DNA of 64,000 bases from Patiriisocius_A hiemis. Its GTDB lineage: Bacteria; Bacteroidota; Bacteroidia; Flavobacteriales; Flavobacteriaceae. Location: assembly GCF_031846325.1 (NCBI RefSeq), contig NZ_JAVRHZ010000009.1:56888-120887 (forward strand), read 5' to 3'. The notes under the pieces were generated by a model, which was given only the letters and a program-made list of their open reading frames with translations, had not been told where the DNA came from and searched no databases. Position 1 is the stretch's first letter; every line of letters begins with the position of its first letter. Of this stretch, positions 1-9,310 are shown piece by piece. A program made the position numbers and the translations under genes.

Positions 1-11
1 AATTTTAAGGC

Positions 12-1289
12 ATGAGTACGCCACTTGCAGAACGTATTAGACCCAGAACATTAGATAACTATCTTAGCCAGCAACACCTTATTGGGAAGGATGGTGCATT
101 AACTACCCAACTTAGCTCTGGAGTTTTTCCATCTATGATTCTATGGGGGCCACCTGGAACAGGAAAAACAACATTAGCCACTATAATTGCAAATGAATCT
201 GACAGACCTTTTTACACACTAAGCGCAATTGATAGCGGAGTGGCAGCAGTAAGAGAAGTTATAGAAAAAGCTAAAAAAAGTGACACTTTATTTTCAAGCA
301 AAAACCCCATCCTGTTTATAGATGAAATACATAGATTCAGTAAATCACAACAAGACTCTTTACTAGGAGCTGTAGAAAAGGGATGGATTACTCTTATTGG
401 AGCTACAACAGAAAATCCAAGTTTTGAAGTTATCCCTGCACTTTTATCTAGATGCCAGGTATATATCTTGAAGCCATTTACAAAAGAAGACCTCACTAAC
501 TTATTAAAGAGAGCGATTAAAATAGATGAAAAACTATCTAAAATTAACATATCGCTAAAAGAAACTGAAGCACTAATTAGGCTTTCTGGAGGAGATGCAA
601 GAAAGTTATTAAACATATTAGAGCTTGTCGTACTTTCTGAAACATCAGAAAAAGTAACAATTACTAATGACTTAGTATCTCAAAAAGTGCAAAAAAATAC
701 AGTATTATATGATAAGACTGGTGAGCAGCATTATGATATTATTTCGGCATTTATAAAATCTATTAGGGGTAGCGACCCTAATGCAGCAGTATACTGGTTG
801 GCTAGAATGATTGAAGGAGGAGAGGATGTAAAGTTTATTGCCCGGAGGCTGCTTATTCTAGCTTCTGAAGATATTGGAAATGCAAATCCAACAGCCATGG
901 TACTAGCAAACAATACGTTTCAGGCTGTAAATACTATAGGGTACCCTGAAGCCCGTATTATATTAAGTCAATGTACTATCTACCTTGCTACTTCTCCTAA
1001 AAGCAATGCCTCTTATGAAGCTATTAAAAAAGCTCAACAGCTCGTAAAACAAACTGGAGACCTATCTGTACCTTTATCAATTAGAAATGCTCCTACAAAG
1101 CTTATGAAAGAGCTGGGGTATGGTAAAGAATATCAATACGCGCACAATTATGAAGGTAATTTTGTGGCTCACGAATTTTTACCTGATGAAATTAAAGGAA
1201 CTAACTTATACATACCAGGTAATAACCCCAAGGAGAACAACTTAAAAAAATACCTTACCAATCTTTGGAAAGATAAATATAACTTCTAA
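12..1289 (+). CDS. rarA: Replication-associated recombination protein A (AAA+ ATPase)
   Basis: Cytoplasmic AAA+ ATPase of the RarA/MgsA/WRNIP1 family, related to clamp-loader subunits and acting at stalled replication forks. Walker A (GPPGTGKT) lies at residues 46-53, Walker B (LFIDEIHRF) at about 101-109, a sensor stretch GATTENPSF follows, and SRC supplies the likely arginine finger. The C-terminal half carries the RarA tetramerisation region, including the conserved end near LGYGKEYQYAH. The 425-residue length is normal for the family. The ATG at 12 is directly followed by the usual N-terminus (PLAERIRPRTL). The gene converges on the secreted-protein gene at 1307; I see no clear terminator in the 17-base gap. 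Confidence 0.95.
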   Translation: MSTPLAERIRPRTLDNYLSQQHLIGKDGALTTQLSSGVFPSMILWGPPGTGKTTLATIIANESDRPFYTLSAIDSGVAAVREVIEKAKKSDTLFSSKNPILFIDEIHRFSKSQQDSLLGAVEKGWITLIGATTENPSFEVIPALLSRCQVYILKPFTKEDLTNLLKRAIKIDEKLSKINISLKETEALIRLSGGDARKLLNILELVVLSETSEKVTITNDLVSQKVQKNTVLYDKTGEQHYDIISAFIKSIRGSDPNAAVYWLARMIEGGEDVKFIARRLLILASEDIGNANPTAMVLANNTFQAVNTIGYPEARIILSQCTIYLATSPKSNASYEAIKKAQQLVKQTGDLSVPLSIRNAPTKLMKELGYGKEYQYAHNYEGNFVAHEFLPDEIKGTNLYIPGNNPKENNLKKYLTNLWKDKYNF

Positions 1290-1306
1290 ACTATAGCCAA
1301 TAGGTG

Positions 1307-2107
1307 CTAATTCATTTTTTTGTAAAAAACTGGGGTATCACCTTTAAAAATTGTTAGATTATTTGAAGCATCAAAATAAGCATCATATAGTTTTCCATCT
1401 TCCGTTTTAAAGGTCATACTAGAAGAATTGCTACTAATTGTTCCTTTTAATACAAGTCCTTCTCCACTTGTTGAATTATCTTGATATAACGAAAAACCAG
1501 CAGCTGTTTTTCTAAGTAAAAAAGTATTTGAATTAGAAGTGTATCTTATAAATTTGGCACTTGGCACTTCTTTTTCTGTTACAATTGGGAGTTCTTTTTC
1601 AACCTCAATTTCTTCTCTAGGCTTTATAATTTCTGTATTAGTTGTATTGGCAATTACTTTAGTGGAGTTATTATTTATCCCACTTACCATAATTTGATTT
1701 ATATCTACATCTTCAAAACTCTTAAATGCGTTTCTTAATGCATCTGGATAGGCTCTCTCCCATTCTTTAAAGCTTGTTATGCCTCTAGCCGATCTATAAA
1801 CTTCATTCCCGTTACAATCTTTAAAAATCAATTCAAGTCCTAATTTTAAAAGCTTATTGTTCTTTTCAAGATTTACATATAATCCCTCACATTTATCAAC
1901 AGCAGGAAGTTCGTTTATTCTATAAGCATTAAAGCCATATTTATCTAAATAAAAATGAGCCATCTCATTTAACCGATACTGATTTTTTTCTTTTAAGAAT
2001 TCAAATTGATCTGGAACTACTACAAAACTATAGTCACTAAGTGATTTTTGCGCACTTGAAAATGTAATAATAAAAAGTAATGCTAATAGAGTGAACTGTT
2101 GCTTCAT
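1307..2107 (-). CDS. Secreted protein of unknown function
   Basis: A 266-residue protein I do not recognise. Residues 1-19 form a Sec signal peptide ending SSAQ. Residues about 20-140 read like a small alpha/beta envelope domain with one cysteine pair candidate (in DKCEGLY and FKDCNGNE). A charged linker around 160-185 (rich in E, K, P, I) leads to a C-terminal beta-rich part that may be lipocalin- or cupin-like. The start overlaps the stop of the upstream barrel gene by four bases (ATGA), so the two are translationally coupled. It is the last gene of a leftward envelope operon (4085 to 1307). Periplasmic or surface location is inferred. Confidence 0.75.
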   Translation of the reverse strand: MKQQFTLLALLFIITFSSAQKSLSDYSFVVVPDQFEFLKEKNQYRLNEMAHFYLDKYGFNAYRINELPAVDKCEGLYVNLEKNNKLLKLGLELIFKDCNGNEVYRSARGITSFKEWERAYPDALRNAFKSFEDVDINQIMVSGINNNSTKVIANTTNTEIIKPREEIEVEKELPIVTEKEVPSAKFIRYTSNSNTFLLRKTAAGFSLYQDNSTSGEGLVLKGTISSNSSSMTFKTEDGKLYDAYFDASNNLTIFKGDTPVFYKKMN

Positions 2108-3522
2108 TGTTCGGCAATTTTAATATTAATCCCTAGCTGTAAAGATACACTTTTTGCTTTTGCAATATTTCCATATTTAATGACATTGTCTGCAGCTACG
2201 TAAAAGTTAAACTTCCCAAAATCTCCAACAATACCTAGCCCAACATTAGAAAAAGAATAAGAATCTGCAGTATAAGTTGCCTTAGCAGATAAGAAGTCCC
2301 ATAATCTTCTGTAATAAAATAATGTTGCGGCTGTTTGTGGGCCTTTGGGCCTAAAAATACTATATACCTGAACACCTACTGCTTGATTTCTGTCTAAACC
2401 ACCGCCCATATTCATACAATCACATTCTCCAGATCCACCTACTACTCTACCAAAACTATATTTTAAACTCCCGTTTAACTTTAAAGGTCTAAACTGGGTA
2501 TATTTTTTTACGATTGTATCTACAGGAATCTCTCTTTCAATTTCATCTTCTAGATCATCATAATAAGGTAAGGTTCCTTCTCCATTTATCAATGGTGGAA
2601 AAATGAGTTCAATACCATTTAACGTATAATCACCTGTAACTTGATATGTTTCTACATCATTGCTATGAAAAATTGCACCTATATCTAAGGCACTTGCAGA
2701 AGCTTCTAATCTATTTGTAATTTCATAAGTACCCCCTATATCAAAGCCAATTCCTATGTTTCCTCCAAAAAAAGCTCTCCCCAAAACTTCACTTGTAACT
2801 TGTGATGCCCCATCTAAGTCTGATAGTGAGGCTATTCCAGAAGTTTCTACAGTAATTTCTGCATTCTGAACTGTGTGTTCGTATATATTTGGGCTATCTA
2901 CATCTCCAAATCGCGTTATAAAACTACCTTTATTATTTGTGCTTCTGTAACTTAACATGCTAGAATACAGTTTTGCTCTAACTCCTGCTGTTAATTTGTC
3001 ATTTATCTTTTTATTAACGCCAAAGTGATATACTACAGTTAAATCCCCTGTTGTACTAATTTCTCCTAAATCAAATTCATAATCAATATAGTCTCGATTT
3101 CCTTCCCATGCTAAAATTGCTAAATCTCTAGGAAAATAAGATATAAAGTCAAACTCTTGATAGATCCCCCCAGAAAAATAGATTTCCTTTTTTGATCGCC
3201 AGCCAAAGTTTATAATTTCTAATTGCTGTGTTGCTGTAAAGAAATCGGTATTTTTCATTTCAAAAATCTTATTACGGATTTTCGTATTAATATTCTCTCC
3301 TGTATCACCAAAAATATCAAAAGTAGATACCCCAGAAGCACCTCCGTTAACATGAAGTTGAGATAAAAATGGTATACCAAAGTGCGCCTTTTGAGGAACG
3401 GTTACCCCCGGATTTAAAAGTAAAGACTGTGGCACTTCTTCTAGACCATAGAGCACTTGCTTATTTTGTGCAATTGATGTTAACCCCCAAAGGGCAAGTA
3501 TATAAAAAACTACATTTTTCAT
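2104..3522 (-). CDS. Outer-membrane beta-barrel protein, DUF5723-like
   Basis: A 472-residue protein with a signal peptide (about residues 1-18, ending SIAQ), then many alternating hydrophobic/polar segments with aromatic girdles, as in outer-membrane beta-barrels. The N-terminal phrase LLLNPG, followed by a compact barrel, resembles DUF5723 and the wider PorP/SprF-like family of Bacteroidota. An insert near residues 365-375 contains two close cysteines (GECDC). It lies five bases from the lipoprotein gene upstream and overlaps the secreted protein downstream, so all three are probably made together. Its role is unknown; DUF5723 proteins have no established function that I know of. Confidence 0.75.
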   Translation of the reverse strand: MKNVVFYILALWGLTSIAQNKQVLYGLEEVPQSLLLNPGVTVPQKAHFGIPFLSQLHVNGGASGVSTFDIFGDTGENINTKIRNKIFEMKNTDFFTATQQLEIINFGWRSKKEIYFSGGIYQEFDFISYFPRDLAILAWEGNRDYIDYEFDLGEISTTGDLTVVYHFGVNKKINDKLTAGVRAKLYSSMLSYRSTNNKGSFITRFGDVDSPNIYEHTVQNAEITVETSGIASLSDLDGASQVTSEVLGRAFFGGNIGIGFDIGGTYEITNRLEASASALDIGAIFHSNDVETYQVTGDYTLNGIELIFPPLINGEGTLPYYDDLEDEIEREIPVDTIVKKYTQFRPLKLNGSLKYSFGRVVGGSGECDCMNMGGGLDRNQAVGVQVYSIFRPKGPQTAATLFYYRRLWDFLSAKATYTADSYSFSNVGLGIVGDFGKFNFYVAADNVIKYGNIAKAKSVSLQLGINIKIAEQ

Positions 3523-3527
3523 AGTAA

Positions 3528-4085
3528 TTATTCCCTATCGGTGATTTCTAAAAAATATGTTGTTTTAGACTTGAGGTTTAATAAACCCTCTAAGGAAGCA
3601 TCTGAAGATGGAATAGTTACTGAAACTACTACTCTATCTGCCATTGTTAATCTAGTAATGTCTTCTCCTGCGACTGTTTGCTCAAACTCTGTAACAATTG
3701 GATTTGATGACGCTCCTTGGTTTACAGATGTTGATGTAAAATAAGTAAGCTGGTTTTCTTCATTTAAAAACTCAAAATCTACATCAAACGTTCTTGGAAT
3801 ACTATTAGTGAACCTAAAAAAGAAATCGGCCTGTACTAAGCTTTCTTGGATTTCTGTATCGTCTAGAAATCTTATTTCGGTGGTATCTCTTACAGTTAAA
3901 ATTTCGGTGTTGGTTGTTTCGTCATAAAAATCACCCGCCTCAAGATTAAAAAAAATAAGGTCAAGTTCTACAACAGGAGTTAAGGTTATTTCTTCTGCTT
4001 GATCAAAGTCTGTGTCTTTAACACAGGAAAAAAACAAGAATAAAGCAAGAACTCCAAAAAATGGAATAACTAGGTTTTTTTTCAT
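3528..4085 (-). CDS. Lipoprotein of unknown function
   Basis: A 185-residue protein with a lipoprotein signal peptide: positively charged start, hydrophobic core, and lipobox ending FFSC with Cys21 as the lipid acceptor. The mature part is acidic and beta-rich, with strands ending in short polar loops, consistent with a single immunoglobulin-like or greek-key domain. I recognise no family. It is five bases upstream of the barrel gene, so it heads the three-gene envelope operon or continues the radC-yjjG run, from which it is separated by 49 bases. A lipoprotein made with a barrel suggests a shared outer-membrane complex, but that is inference. Confidence 0.75.
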   Translation of the reverse strand: MKKNLVIPFFGVLALFLFFSCVKDTDFDQAEEITLTPVVELDLIFFNLEAGDFYDETTNTEILTVRDTTEIRFLDDTEIQESLVQADFFFRFTNSIPRTFDVDFEFLNEENQLTYFTSTSVNQGASSNPIVTEFEQTVAGEDITRLTMADRVVVSVTIPSSDASLEGLLNLKSKTTYFLEITDRE

Positions 4086-4134
4086 AATTTAGGGGCATTT
4101 TACAAATAACGTCGTTTATCTGCAAATATTATAG

Positions 4135-4824
4135 CTAAAGGTACTTTTTAATAGCTAGTAAAGTATTGACAAAAACATAGTTTTTTATGCGTTCCTCTCT
4201 TCTGTAATTATAGAATATTGTTGCCATTCCTACATTTTCTGCACCTAGAACATCTGCCTCAAAAGTATCTCCAATCATGATACTATTTTTTGCTAATGCA
4301 TTTGCTTTGGATAGTGCCTTTTCAAAAACTAAAGGATTTGGTTTTTTTACACCTACTTCTTCTGAGCTTGTAACAGTATCAAAGTAATGTACTATCTTAC
4401 TCTTTACAAGTTTTAATTGCTGAACTTCAGAAAAACCATTTGTAATGATATGTAGTTTGTAGTTTGGTTTTAAATAATCTAAAATATCAATTGCTCCTTC
4501 TAATAAAAAATTGTCATGTGGCAATTCTTCTATGTAGCCTTCAGAAAGTAAATCGATAAAGGAAACTGGATAAACTATATTAAACCTCTTAAAAGTATCT
4601 ACAAGCCTTCCTCTTCTTAGCTCTTGCTTTGACACTTTTTCTTCTCTAAATAGTTTCCAATAGTTAAAGTTAATAGGCTCATATTCAGTAATAAAATCTT
4701 CATAAGGAAGTGTAACCTTGTTTTTATTGAATAACCTTTGGAAAGCTAGCCTCGAGTTTTTATCAAAATCCCAAAGAGTATGGTCTAGGTCAAAAAAAAC
4801 ATCTGTTATATTGGTAAACTTCAT
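4135..4824 (-). CDS. yjjG: HAD-family phosphatase, YjjG-type nucleotidase
   Basis: A 229-residue cytoplasmic HAD hydrolase of the YjjG/YfnB group, which removes phosphate from non-canonical pyrimidine nucleotides. Motif I is FFDLDHTLWD with nucleophile Asp12 and Asp14. Motif II is the Thr of IITNGFSEVQ, motif III the Lys of GVKKPNP, and motif IV GDTFEADVLGA. A helical cap (about 20-90) contains the FN/YW pattern typical of the group. The start lies one base after the stop of the deacetylase-like gene upstream, so co-transcription is likely. The exact substrate cannot be read from sequence. Confidence 0.88.
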   Translation of the reverse strand: MKFTNITDVFFDLDHTLWDFDKNSRLAFQRLFNKNKVTLPYEDFITEYEPINFNYWKLFREEKVSKQELRRGRLVDTFKRFNIVYPVSFIDLLSEGYIEELPHDNFLLEGAIDILDYLKPNYKLHIITNGFSEVQQLKLVKSKIVHYFDTVTSSEEVGVKKPNPLVFEKALSKANALAKNSIMIGDTFEADVLGAENVGMATIFYNYRREERIKNYVFVNTLLAIKKYL

Positions 4825-4825
4825 A

Positions 4826-6103
4826 TTAACTATTTTCAGTAAAAAACAATCGCCAAGATTTATTTTCTGGTATATCTATAAAATCTGTATTTGTAAATAG
4901 GATAGAAAAAGTGCCTTGAACTTGTAGTACTTGAGACCTAAACTCATTTATTAAATTTTCAACTTGAGAATGGTGTTTTGTTTTTAAAGATTCAGTAGTA
5001 AATGCAATAGGATGAATGGTTAACGGGGTCCGGATTTCATAATCTAAATCGTAGAATAAAAAAGGAGTACACGTTCCAGCTCGGTATCCGGGTGTATTTT
5101 GATAAACCATAGTAAAATCTTTTTCAACTTCTAGCTCAACCAAATCTCTATAGAAATCTGGAAGGTTTACCCTAAGTTGTATATTCATTGTACTTTTTAC
5201 AGCTCTATTAGTAACTGCTTCAAGTTGTTGTTTCTCTTTCTTTTTAATTTGGTAATCCTCTAATCCATCATTAGAGAACAACAAACCAACTTCTTTATAA
5301 TCTGAAACAAATTTTACTAACGCTTTAAAACGCTTACGGTAGGTTGTAATACTTTCATTATAGTCTATAGACTCACCAAGCATAAAAAAAAACGTAAACT
5401 TTTCAGGTCTATTTTTAATAGTAGTAATAACCCAAGAAAAAGTATCGTTAGGGTCTTTACCTAGGGTAAGTACTTTTATGCGATTGTAAAGACTTTTTAG
5501 TTTAAACCTAACAAGCTCTCCTGTCCCACCAATTATAGAACGTACTATTCCTTTTTGAATGTATTTATATGGTTGTGGAGAAGACACTAAATGATGTACA
5601 ATAAAATTTCTTTTTTTAAAAATAAGTTTTGGAAAATGAGAAACTAAAATTCTCTTTAGTTTATATGCCCAAATATCTACAACAGGTTGGTGTAAAAAAG
5701 ATGCTTTATACCCCAAACTTTCTGTTACTGGATATCTCCCAAACTCGTCTTTTACATGTGGTAAGTACTCTTCATACCTGCTTAGTAAGTAAAATGAAGC
5801 CGAAAAAATATCAAACGGAATTGCGCTTCTCTCTGTTGCCGAAAAAAAACACTTTGTTTCTTCCCATTCTTTTACGGTAATATCTATAGTTTCAAAACCT
5901 TGCTGGGTAAGCAGTCCATTTGCATAGATATAAAACTCGTTACCCATTGGTTTTTTTCCATAAGAAATTTTAGGGCCTGCATGAGAAATAAAGTTTTCTA
6001 TTGTAGAGGTAAATTCGACCTTAATACCCAAAATACGTGTCATAATATGCTTAAAAACATATTGAATTCTCGGAGTTACTTTTTGAGTGTAAATTAAAAG
6101 CAT
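4826..6103 (-). CDS. Polysaccharide deacetylase-fold protein, catalytic residues apparently lost
   Basis: A 425-residue protein matching, in layout, the Bacteroidota polysaccharide deacetylase family with an N-terminal DUF7033-like half. Family landmarks are present: SRYEEYLP and RYPVTESL in the first half, and GYRAGTCTPFLFYDLDYE near residues 340-358. Where active relatives, as I remember them, carry a TxDID metal site, this protein reads HHLVSSPQPYKY. Where they have HPSY it reads LLFSND, and where they have RxHxLR it reads MNIQLRV. It therefore looks like a non-catalytic member. There is no signal peptide. It sits between radC (five bases) and the HAD phosphatase (one base). Family call fairly sure, loss of activity inferred. 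Confidence 0.75.
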   Translation of the reverse strand: MLLIYTQKVTPRIQYVFKHIMTRILGIKVEFTSTIENFISHAGPKISYGKKPMGNEFYIYANGLLTQQGFETIDITVKEWEETKCFFSATERSAIPFDIFSASFYLLSRYEEYLPHVKDEFGRYPVTESLGYKASFLHQPVVDIWAYKLKRILVSHFPKLIFKKRNFIVHHLVSSPQPYKYIQKGIVRSIIGGTGELVRFKLKSLYNRIKVLTLGKDPNDTFSWVITTIKNRPEKFTFFFMLGESIDYNESITTYRKRFKALVKFVSDYKEVGLLFSNDGLEDYQIKKKEKQQLEAVTNRAVKSTMNIQLRVNLPDFYRDLVELEVEKDFTMVYQNTPGYRAGTCTPFLFYDLDYEIRTPLTIHPIAFTTESLKTKHHSQVENLINEFRSQVLQVQGTFSILFTNTDFIDIPENKSWRLFFTENS

Positions 6104-6108
6104 AAGGG

Positions 6109-6807
6109 TTATAAGGTTCCATTATCTGCAAAGCTAAAATACGCTTTTTGAGTTACGATAATGTGGTCAAGAACTTTTATATCCAAACTATTCCCTGCTG
6201 TTTTTAATTTTGAAGTTAAGTCTAAATCAGATTGACTTGGCTTTAAAGTTCCACTTGGATGATTATGTGCTAGGATAATGCCTACAGCCCCTAACTGTAT
6301 TGCTGTTTTATATACCAATCTCACATCCACTATAGTTCCTGTTATACCTCCCTTACTTAATTGTGAAGTTTGTAATACCTTATTTGAATTGTTTAGGTAC
6401 ACTATCCAAAATTCTTCATGAGCGAGTTCTCCAATAAGAGGTTGTAATAATGCAAAGGCATCAGAGCTTGAGGTTATTTTTTTTCTCACTAAGGCATCTT
6501 CCATTCTTCTTCGTCTCCCTAGTTCTAATGCAGCAGCAATAGTAACAGCTTTAGCTTCGCCAATACCTTTAAACGCCATAAGCTCATTAGTATCTAGCTT
6601 TCCAAGCTCATTAAGGTTATTTTCTACTGAAGCTAGAATACGTTTGCTTAATGCTACGGCGCTTTCATTTTTACTTCCACTACCAATCAATATAGCAATA
6701 AGTTCTGCATCACTTAATGCCATACGTCCTTTATTAAGTAGTTTTTCGCGAGGTCTATCGTCCTCACTCCAATTTTTTATTGAAAAAGAAGTATTGTATT
6801 CTTCCAA
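6109..6807 (-). CDS. radC: RadC family protein (JAB/MPN metalloprotease-like)
   Basis: A 232-residue RadC homologue. An N-terminal helix-hairpin-helix region (KGIGEAKAVTI, about residues 80-90) precedes the C-terminal JAB1/MPN domain. The zinc motif HNHPSG is at 181-186, with the Asp of PSQSD at 194, so all metal ligands are present. The start codon is TTG at 6807: the conserved SIKNWSEDDRPREKL phrase follows closely and I see no suitable ATG upstream. Biological role is uncertain despite the historical DNA-repair name. It leads the leftward run through the deacetylase-like and HAD genes. Confidence 0.92.
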   Translation of the reverse strand: MEEYNTSFSIKNWSEDDRPREKLLNKGRMALSDAELIAILIGSGSKNESAVALSKRILASVENNLNELGKLDTNELMAFKGIGEAKAVTIAAALELGRRRRMEDALVRKKITSSSDAFALLQPLIGELAHEEFWIVYLNNSNKVLQTSQLSKGGITGTIVDVRLVYKTAIQLGAVGIILAHNHPSGTLKPSQSDLDLTSKLKTAGNSLDIKVLDHIIVTQKAYFSFADNGTL

Positions 6808-6874
6808 AATATTGAATTTGCTTAAAGATAATTAAGTATCTTTAATCTGAAAATTAACATAACAATTATTTGTG

Positions 6875-7318
6875 ATGCAATCTCTTTTTGAAACCGAAGC
6901 TTTTACTGAAATTAAAAATAGACTTGATAATCTATCTGAAGATTCTCAACGCGAGTGGGGTAAAATGACCCACGGACAAATGGCACATCATTGCCAAGGA
7001 CCTCTCAACATAATACTTGAGAAAAAAGACTATGGTTTTAAGCCTAATTGGTTAATAAATTTATTATTTAAAAAATCTATGTATAGTGATAAACCTTGGC
7101 GAAAAAATTTACCTACTGCACCTAAGCTAAAAGAAACTGAAAAACGAGATTTTGTAACAGAAAAAGCTAAACTCATAGAGTTACTTAATGAATTTGATTC
7201 TCAAAGAGATAGGGATGACTGGAAACCTCATCCAGCTTTTGGTAAACTAACTAAAGAACAATGGGGCAAAATGCAATACAAACATTTAGACCATCATTTA
7301 AGACAGTTTGGAGTTTAA
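6875..7318 (+). CDS. DUF1569 domain protein
   Basis: A small soluble protein of 147 residues, resembling the DUF1569/DinB-like four-helix group of Bacteroidota. The signature WGKMTHGQMAHHCQGPL near residue 30 and the end region YKHLDHHLRQFGV place several histidines where DinB-fold proteins bind metal. A GTG three bases upstream (6872) is in frame, but the ATG at 6875 is the better start. Divergent from radC with a 67-base gap. Function unknown. Confidence 0.8.
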   Translation: MQSLFETEAFTEIKNRLDNLSEDSQREWGKMTHGQMAHHCQGPLNIILEKKDYGFKPNWLINLLFKKSMYSDKPWRKNLPTAPKLKETEKRDFVTEKAKLIELLNEFDSQRDRDDWKPHPAFGKLTKEQWGKMQYKHLDHHLRQFGV

Positions 7319-7357
7319 GTTATAATGAGCTGTTAGTTACTCTTAGAATTTTATAAA

Positions 7358-7954
7358 ATGTATCCACCGCCGCATCATCAATCGCAAGATAAAACTAAGA
7401 TGATTGCCTTAATTAAGCAATTTCCATTCGCGACGCTTATTACTGCAATTAATAATACTCCGTTTGTTACACATATCCCAGTTATTTATAATGAGGTTTC
7501 AAAAAAACTAGTAGCACATATAGATAAAAATAACCCTCAAATAGAAACGCTTAAAAATGGCAGTAGCGCAACGTTAGTTTTTAAAGGTCCAGACACCTAT
7601 ATTTCTCCAAGTATTTATACCACAAAACAACTTCCTACTTGGAACTATATGATAGTTCACGTACAAGGCAACATTACTCAAATTAACGCTCCAGAAGCAG
7701 TTAAAGAAACAATGGTAGCCATGACCGCTTTTCTTGAAGGACAACATCCTAATTTCACGCTTAAAATGGATGATAACCGCATGGATAGGTTAATAAACTA
7801 TATACAAGCTTTTGAAGTGACTCCGACACATTGGGAAGCAAAATTTAAACTTTCGCAAGACAAAAACCCTGCAGATTTTGAAGCTGCTAAACAGGAACTC
7901 ATAAAAAAATCCAACAAGAATATTGCTGGATTTATTGAGGGAATTTATACATAA
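7358..7954 (+). CDS. FMN-binding negative transcriptional regulator, PaiB family
   Basis: A 198-residue protein starting MYPPPHH, the hallmark N-terminus of the PaiB family (FMN-binding split-barrel proteins). The motifs NPQIETLKNG, FKGPDTYISPS and PTWNYMIVHVQG are typical and form the flavin-binding barrel. In Bacillus subtilis PaiB was described as a negative regulator of sporulation and protease genes; in Flavobacteriaceae the role is unproven and an oxidoreductase function is equally possible. Forty bases downstream of the DUF1569 gene on the same strand; converges with mpl, three bases apart. Confidence 0.88.
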   Translation: MYPPPHHQSQDKTKMIALIKQFPFATLITAINNTPFVTHIPVIYNEVSKKLVAHIDKNNPQIETLKNGSSATLVFKGPDTYISPSIYTTKQLPTWNYMIVHVQGNITQINAPEAVKETMVAMTAFLEGQHPNFTLKMDDNRMDRLINYIQAFEVTPTHWEAKFKLSQDKNPADFEAAKQELIKKSNKNIAGFIEGIYT

Positions 7955-7957
7955 AAC

Positions 7958-9310
7958 TTACAATAACTTCTTCACCTCTTCAAAGTCTAGTCCACCATAA
8001 TTACCGCTACTCATAAGCAATAAAGAAGTAGTATCTAGCTGTTGCGAAAACAAGAAGTCCTTAAAAGCAGTTGGGTCTGTGTAAATAAGTAAATCGTCTC
8101 TTTGAAAGGCTTCTGCAATTTGTTCTTTTGTAATTGGAGCTAGCCTTTTAATTTCGACTGCATGAGGAGAATAAAAAACAATTGCAGTATCTGCTGCATC
8201 CAATGCTCCTTTGTATTCTTTTAAAAATGCAGGAGTAAGACTACTATAGGTATGTAGTTCTAGACAAGCTACTAGCTTTCTTTCTGGATATTGATTTTTT
8301 ACAGCGTTACTTGTCGCTTTTACCTTACTTGGTGAGTGTGCAAAATCTTTAAATGCAACTGCTGTATTACTTTCGGCTAGTTTTTCTAGACGTTTACTTG
8401 CTCCTTTAAAAGTGGCTATAGCTTCATAGAAGTCATCTGCATCTATCCCCATTAACTGGCAAATCCATCGAGCCCCTTCTAAGTTGTTAAGGTTATGCTT
8501 CCCAAAAATTTCAATAGGCATAGGACCTTCAGGGGTTTCTAGTAAGGTAACACTATCTTCAACCGCATAGTTTGGTGTTTGATATGGGTACTTCTTAATA
8601 AGACTTTCTGAATTCTCTACAACGTTTTTTACCTCTGGGTCTTCTTCATTATAAATTATAGCACCTCCATTAGTGATTTGATTTAGAAAAATAGAAAACT
8701 GCTCAACATAATTTTTATACGTAGGGAATACATTAACATGGTCCCAAGCAATTCCGCTTAACAAAGCAATGTTAGGTTTATATAAGTGAAATTTAGGTCT
8801 TCGATCTATAGGTGACGATAAATACTCATCTCCTTCAAGCAGAATAAAGTCATTTTCATTAGTAAGTTTTACCATCACATCAAAACCTTCCAGTTGTGCG
8901 CCAACCATATAATCTACTTCTTTATCATGATAATGCATAACATGCAAAATCATAGAAGTAATAGTTGTTTTTCCGTGAGAGCCACCAATTACTACTCTTG
9001 TTTTATCTTTAGACTGCTCATACAAAAACTCTGGATAACTATATATTTTGAGCCCTAACTCTTTGGCTTTTAGCAACTCTGGATTGTCTTCTTTGGCATG
9101 CATCCCAAGGATAACTGCATCTAAGGAGGTATTAATTTTTTCAGGAAACCAACCATAAGTTTCTGGTAGTAAACCTTGTGCTTTTAACCTACTTTTTGAG
9201 GGGTCAAAAATGGTATCATCGCTACCTGTGACGGTATCTCCTTTAAAGTGCAATGCTAAAGCTAAGTTGTGCATCGCACTCCCGCCAATAGCTGTAAAGT
9301 GTACTCTCAT
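7958..9310 (-). CDS. mpl: UDP-N-acetylmuramate:L-Ala-gamma-D-Glu-meso-DAP ligase
   Basis: Cytoplasmic Mur-family ligase that reattaches the recycled tripeptide (L-Ala-D-Glu-mDAP) to UDP-MurNAc in peptidoglycan recycling. The N-terminal Rossmann motif AIGGSAMHNLAL is followed by the ATP loop GGSHGKTTI, the middle-domain stretch LLEGDEYLSSP and the C-terminal motif FKDFAHSPSKV, all typical of Mpl rather than MurC. I place the start at the ATG at 9310, giving MRVHFTAIGG. The open frame extends 93 bases further upstream to 9403, but that part has no family resemblance and contains a promoter-like TATCTTTA. With anmK at 58.3 kb this supports a wall-recycling pathway. Confidence 0.92.
   Translation of the reverse strand: MRVHFTAIGGSAMHNLALALHFKGDTVTGSDDTIFDPSKSRLKAQGLLPETYGWFPEKINTSLDAVILGMHAKEDNPELLKAKELGLKIYSYPEFLYEQSKDKTRVVIGGSHGKTTITSMILHVMHYHDKEVDYMVGAQLEGFDVMVKLTNENDFILLEGDEYLSSPIDRRPKFHLYKPNIALLSGIAWDHVNVFPTYKNYVEQFSIFLNQITNGGAIIYNEEDPEVKNVVENSESLIKKYPYQTPNYAVEDSVTLLETPEGPMPIEIFGKHNLNNLEGARWICQLMGIDADDFYEAIATFKGASKRLEKLAESNTAVAFKDFAHSPSKVKATSNAVKNQYPERKLVACLELHTYSSLTPAFLKEYKGALDAADTAIVFYSPHAVEIKRLAPITKEQIAEAFQRDDLLIYTDPTAFKDFLFSQQLDTTSLLLMSSGNYGGLDFEEVKKLL

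Noticed and set aside
6872..6874. GTG start for the DUF1569 gene
   Set aside because: The immediately following ATG at 6875 is the more likely start.
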